NCBI GenBank assembly: GCA_958296015.1
Contig: CATQIH010000029.1
Span: 1-64,000 of the forward strand
DNA: 64,000 bases
Direction: 5' to 3'
From: Cyclobacteriaceae bacterium
GTDB taxonomy: Bacteria > Bacteroidota > Bacteroidia > Cytophagales > Cyclobacteriaceae
Both the position numbers and the translations under genes were made by a program. This document shows positions 63,908 to 64,000 of this stretch, piece after piece; the first letter of the stretch is position 1; the number at the start of each line of letters is the position of its first letter. The notes beneath the pieces are model-generated. The model was not told the origin of the DNA. It ran no database searches and saw only the letters and a program-made list of their open reading frames with translations.

Positions 63908-63915
63908 CAAATATA
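63908..63915 (-). promoter_or_regulatory. Candidate purN -7 element
   Basis: TATATTTG on the minus strand matches TAnnTTTG and ends 4 nt upstream of the purN ATG. The -33 region has TTT instead of TTG at 19 nt. Confidence 0.35.
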
Positions 63916-64000
63916 CAAACAACCCTGCTACTTAAAAAAGATCATACTCAACACACCACTCAACATCAGCACCTTGCAGAAATCGCTCAAAAAACCAAAT

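Overview
The window comes from a Bacteroidota chromosome, most likely the order Cytophagales. The signs are SusC/SusD outer-membrane pairs, type IX secretion (T9SS) C-terminal sorting domains, a TPR/PD40/OmpA protein of the PorE type, FtsX-like permeases in the usual cytophagal arrangement, and promoters of the Bacteroidetes TTG-N19/20-TAnnTTTG form. I see no integrase, transposase, CRISPR array or rRNA. Most of the window is ordinary chromosome. The accessory material sits as small AT-rich islands between housekeeping genes.

Layout. 1-7.3 kb: a minus-strand polysaccharide or peptide uptake locus (SusC, SusD, then a second SusC cut by the window edge). 7.6-9.5 kb: a small HExxH protein with an exported partner, and an SDR. 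9.7-21.8 kb: mostly housekeeping genes on the plus strand (PorE-like OmpA protein, queG, batD, aroC, a startless HicB remnant, a dicarboxylate/glutamate symporter, mnmH-selD, an M42 peptidase). 21.8-22.8 kb: an AbiF-type HEPN gene preceded by a compact promoter, hairpin and U-tract unit that looks like a small antitoxin RNA. 22.9-32.7 kb: two FtsX/MacB-like permeases sharing an upstream regulatory layout, a nucleotidyltransferase pair, an SGNH/NPCBM esterase, a CE15-like esterase and a TspO-like protein. 32.7-34.7 kb: a broken small lipoprotein and an AAA ATPase + TOPRIM (DUF3226) pair whose TOPRIM gene has an in-frame amber codon. 34.7-42.3 kb: aspS, an Rpn-type nuclease, a polyferredoxin/FAD oxidoreductase pair, 3-hydroxyanthranilate dioxygenase, a response regulator and two identical tRNA-Glu genes. 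42.6-48.7 kb: lysS, a DUF6978/DUF1828 cassette (first gene with an amber codon) inserted before ispF, then mnmD, a VOC protein, a methyltransferase and a lipoprotein. 48.9-54.5 kb: an RND efflux operon. 54.6-59.2 kb: a truncated and a complete quinone oxidoreductase copy flanking a T9SS metalloprotease (in-frame ochre codon, poly-C tract in its putative promoter) and a lipoprotein. 59.2-64 kb: DUF4136 lipoprotein, a conserved unknown, a WecA-like transferase, and purN-purH.

Links between genes. queG, mnmH/selD and mnmD all act on tRNA wobble position 34, and tRNA-Glu(UUC) in the same window is a classical substrate of the last two pathways. Several accessory genes are broken by a single stop or frameshift, which is either recent decay or sequencing error. 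The strongest candidate for an unusual system is the AbiF-like gene with its tightly packed upstream RNA element.
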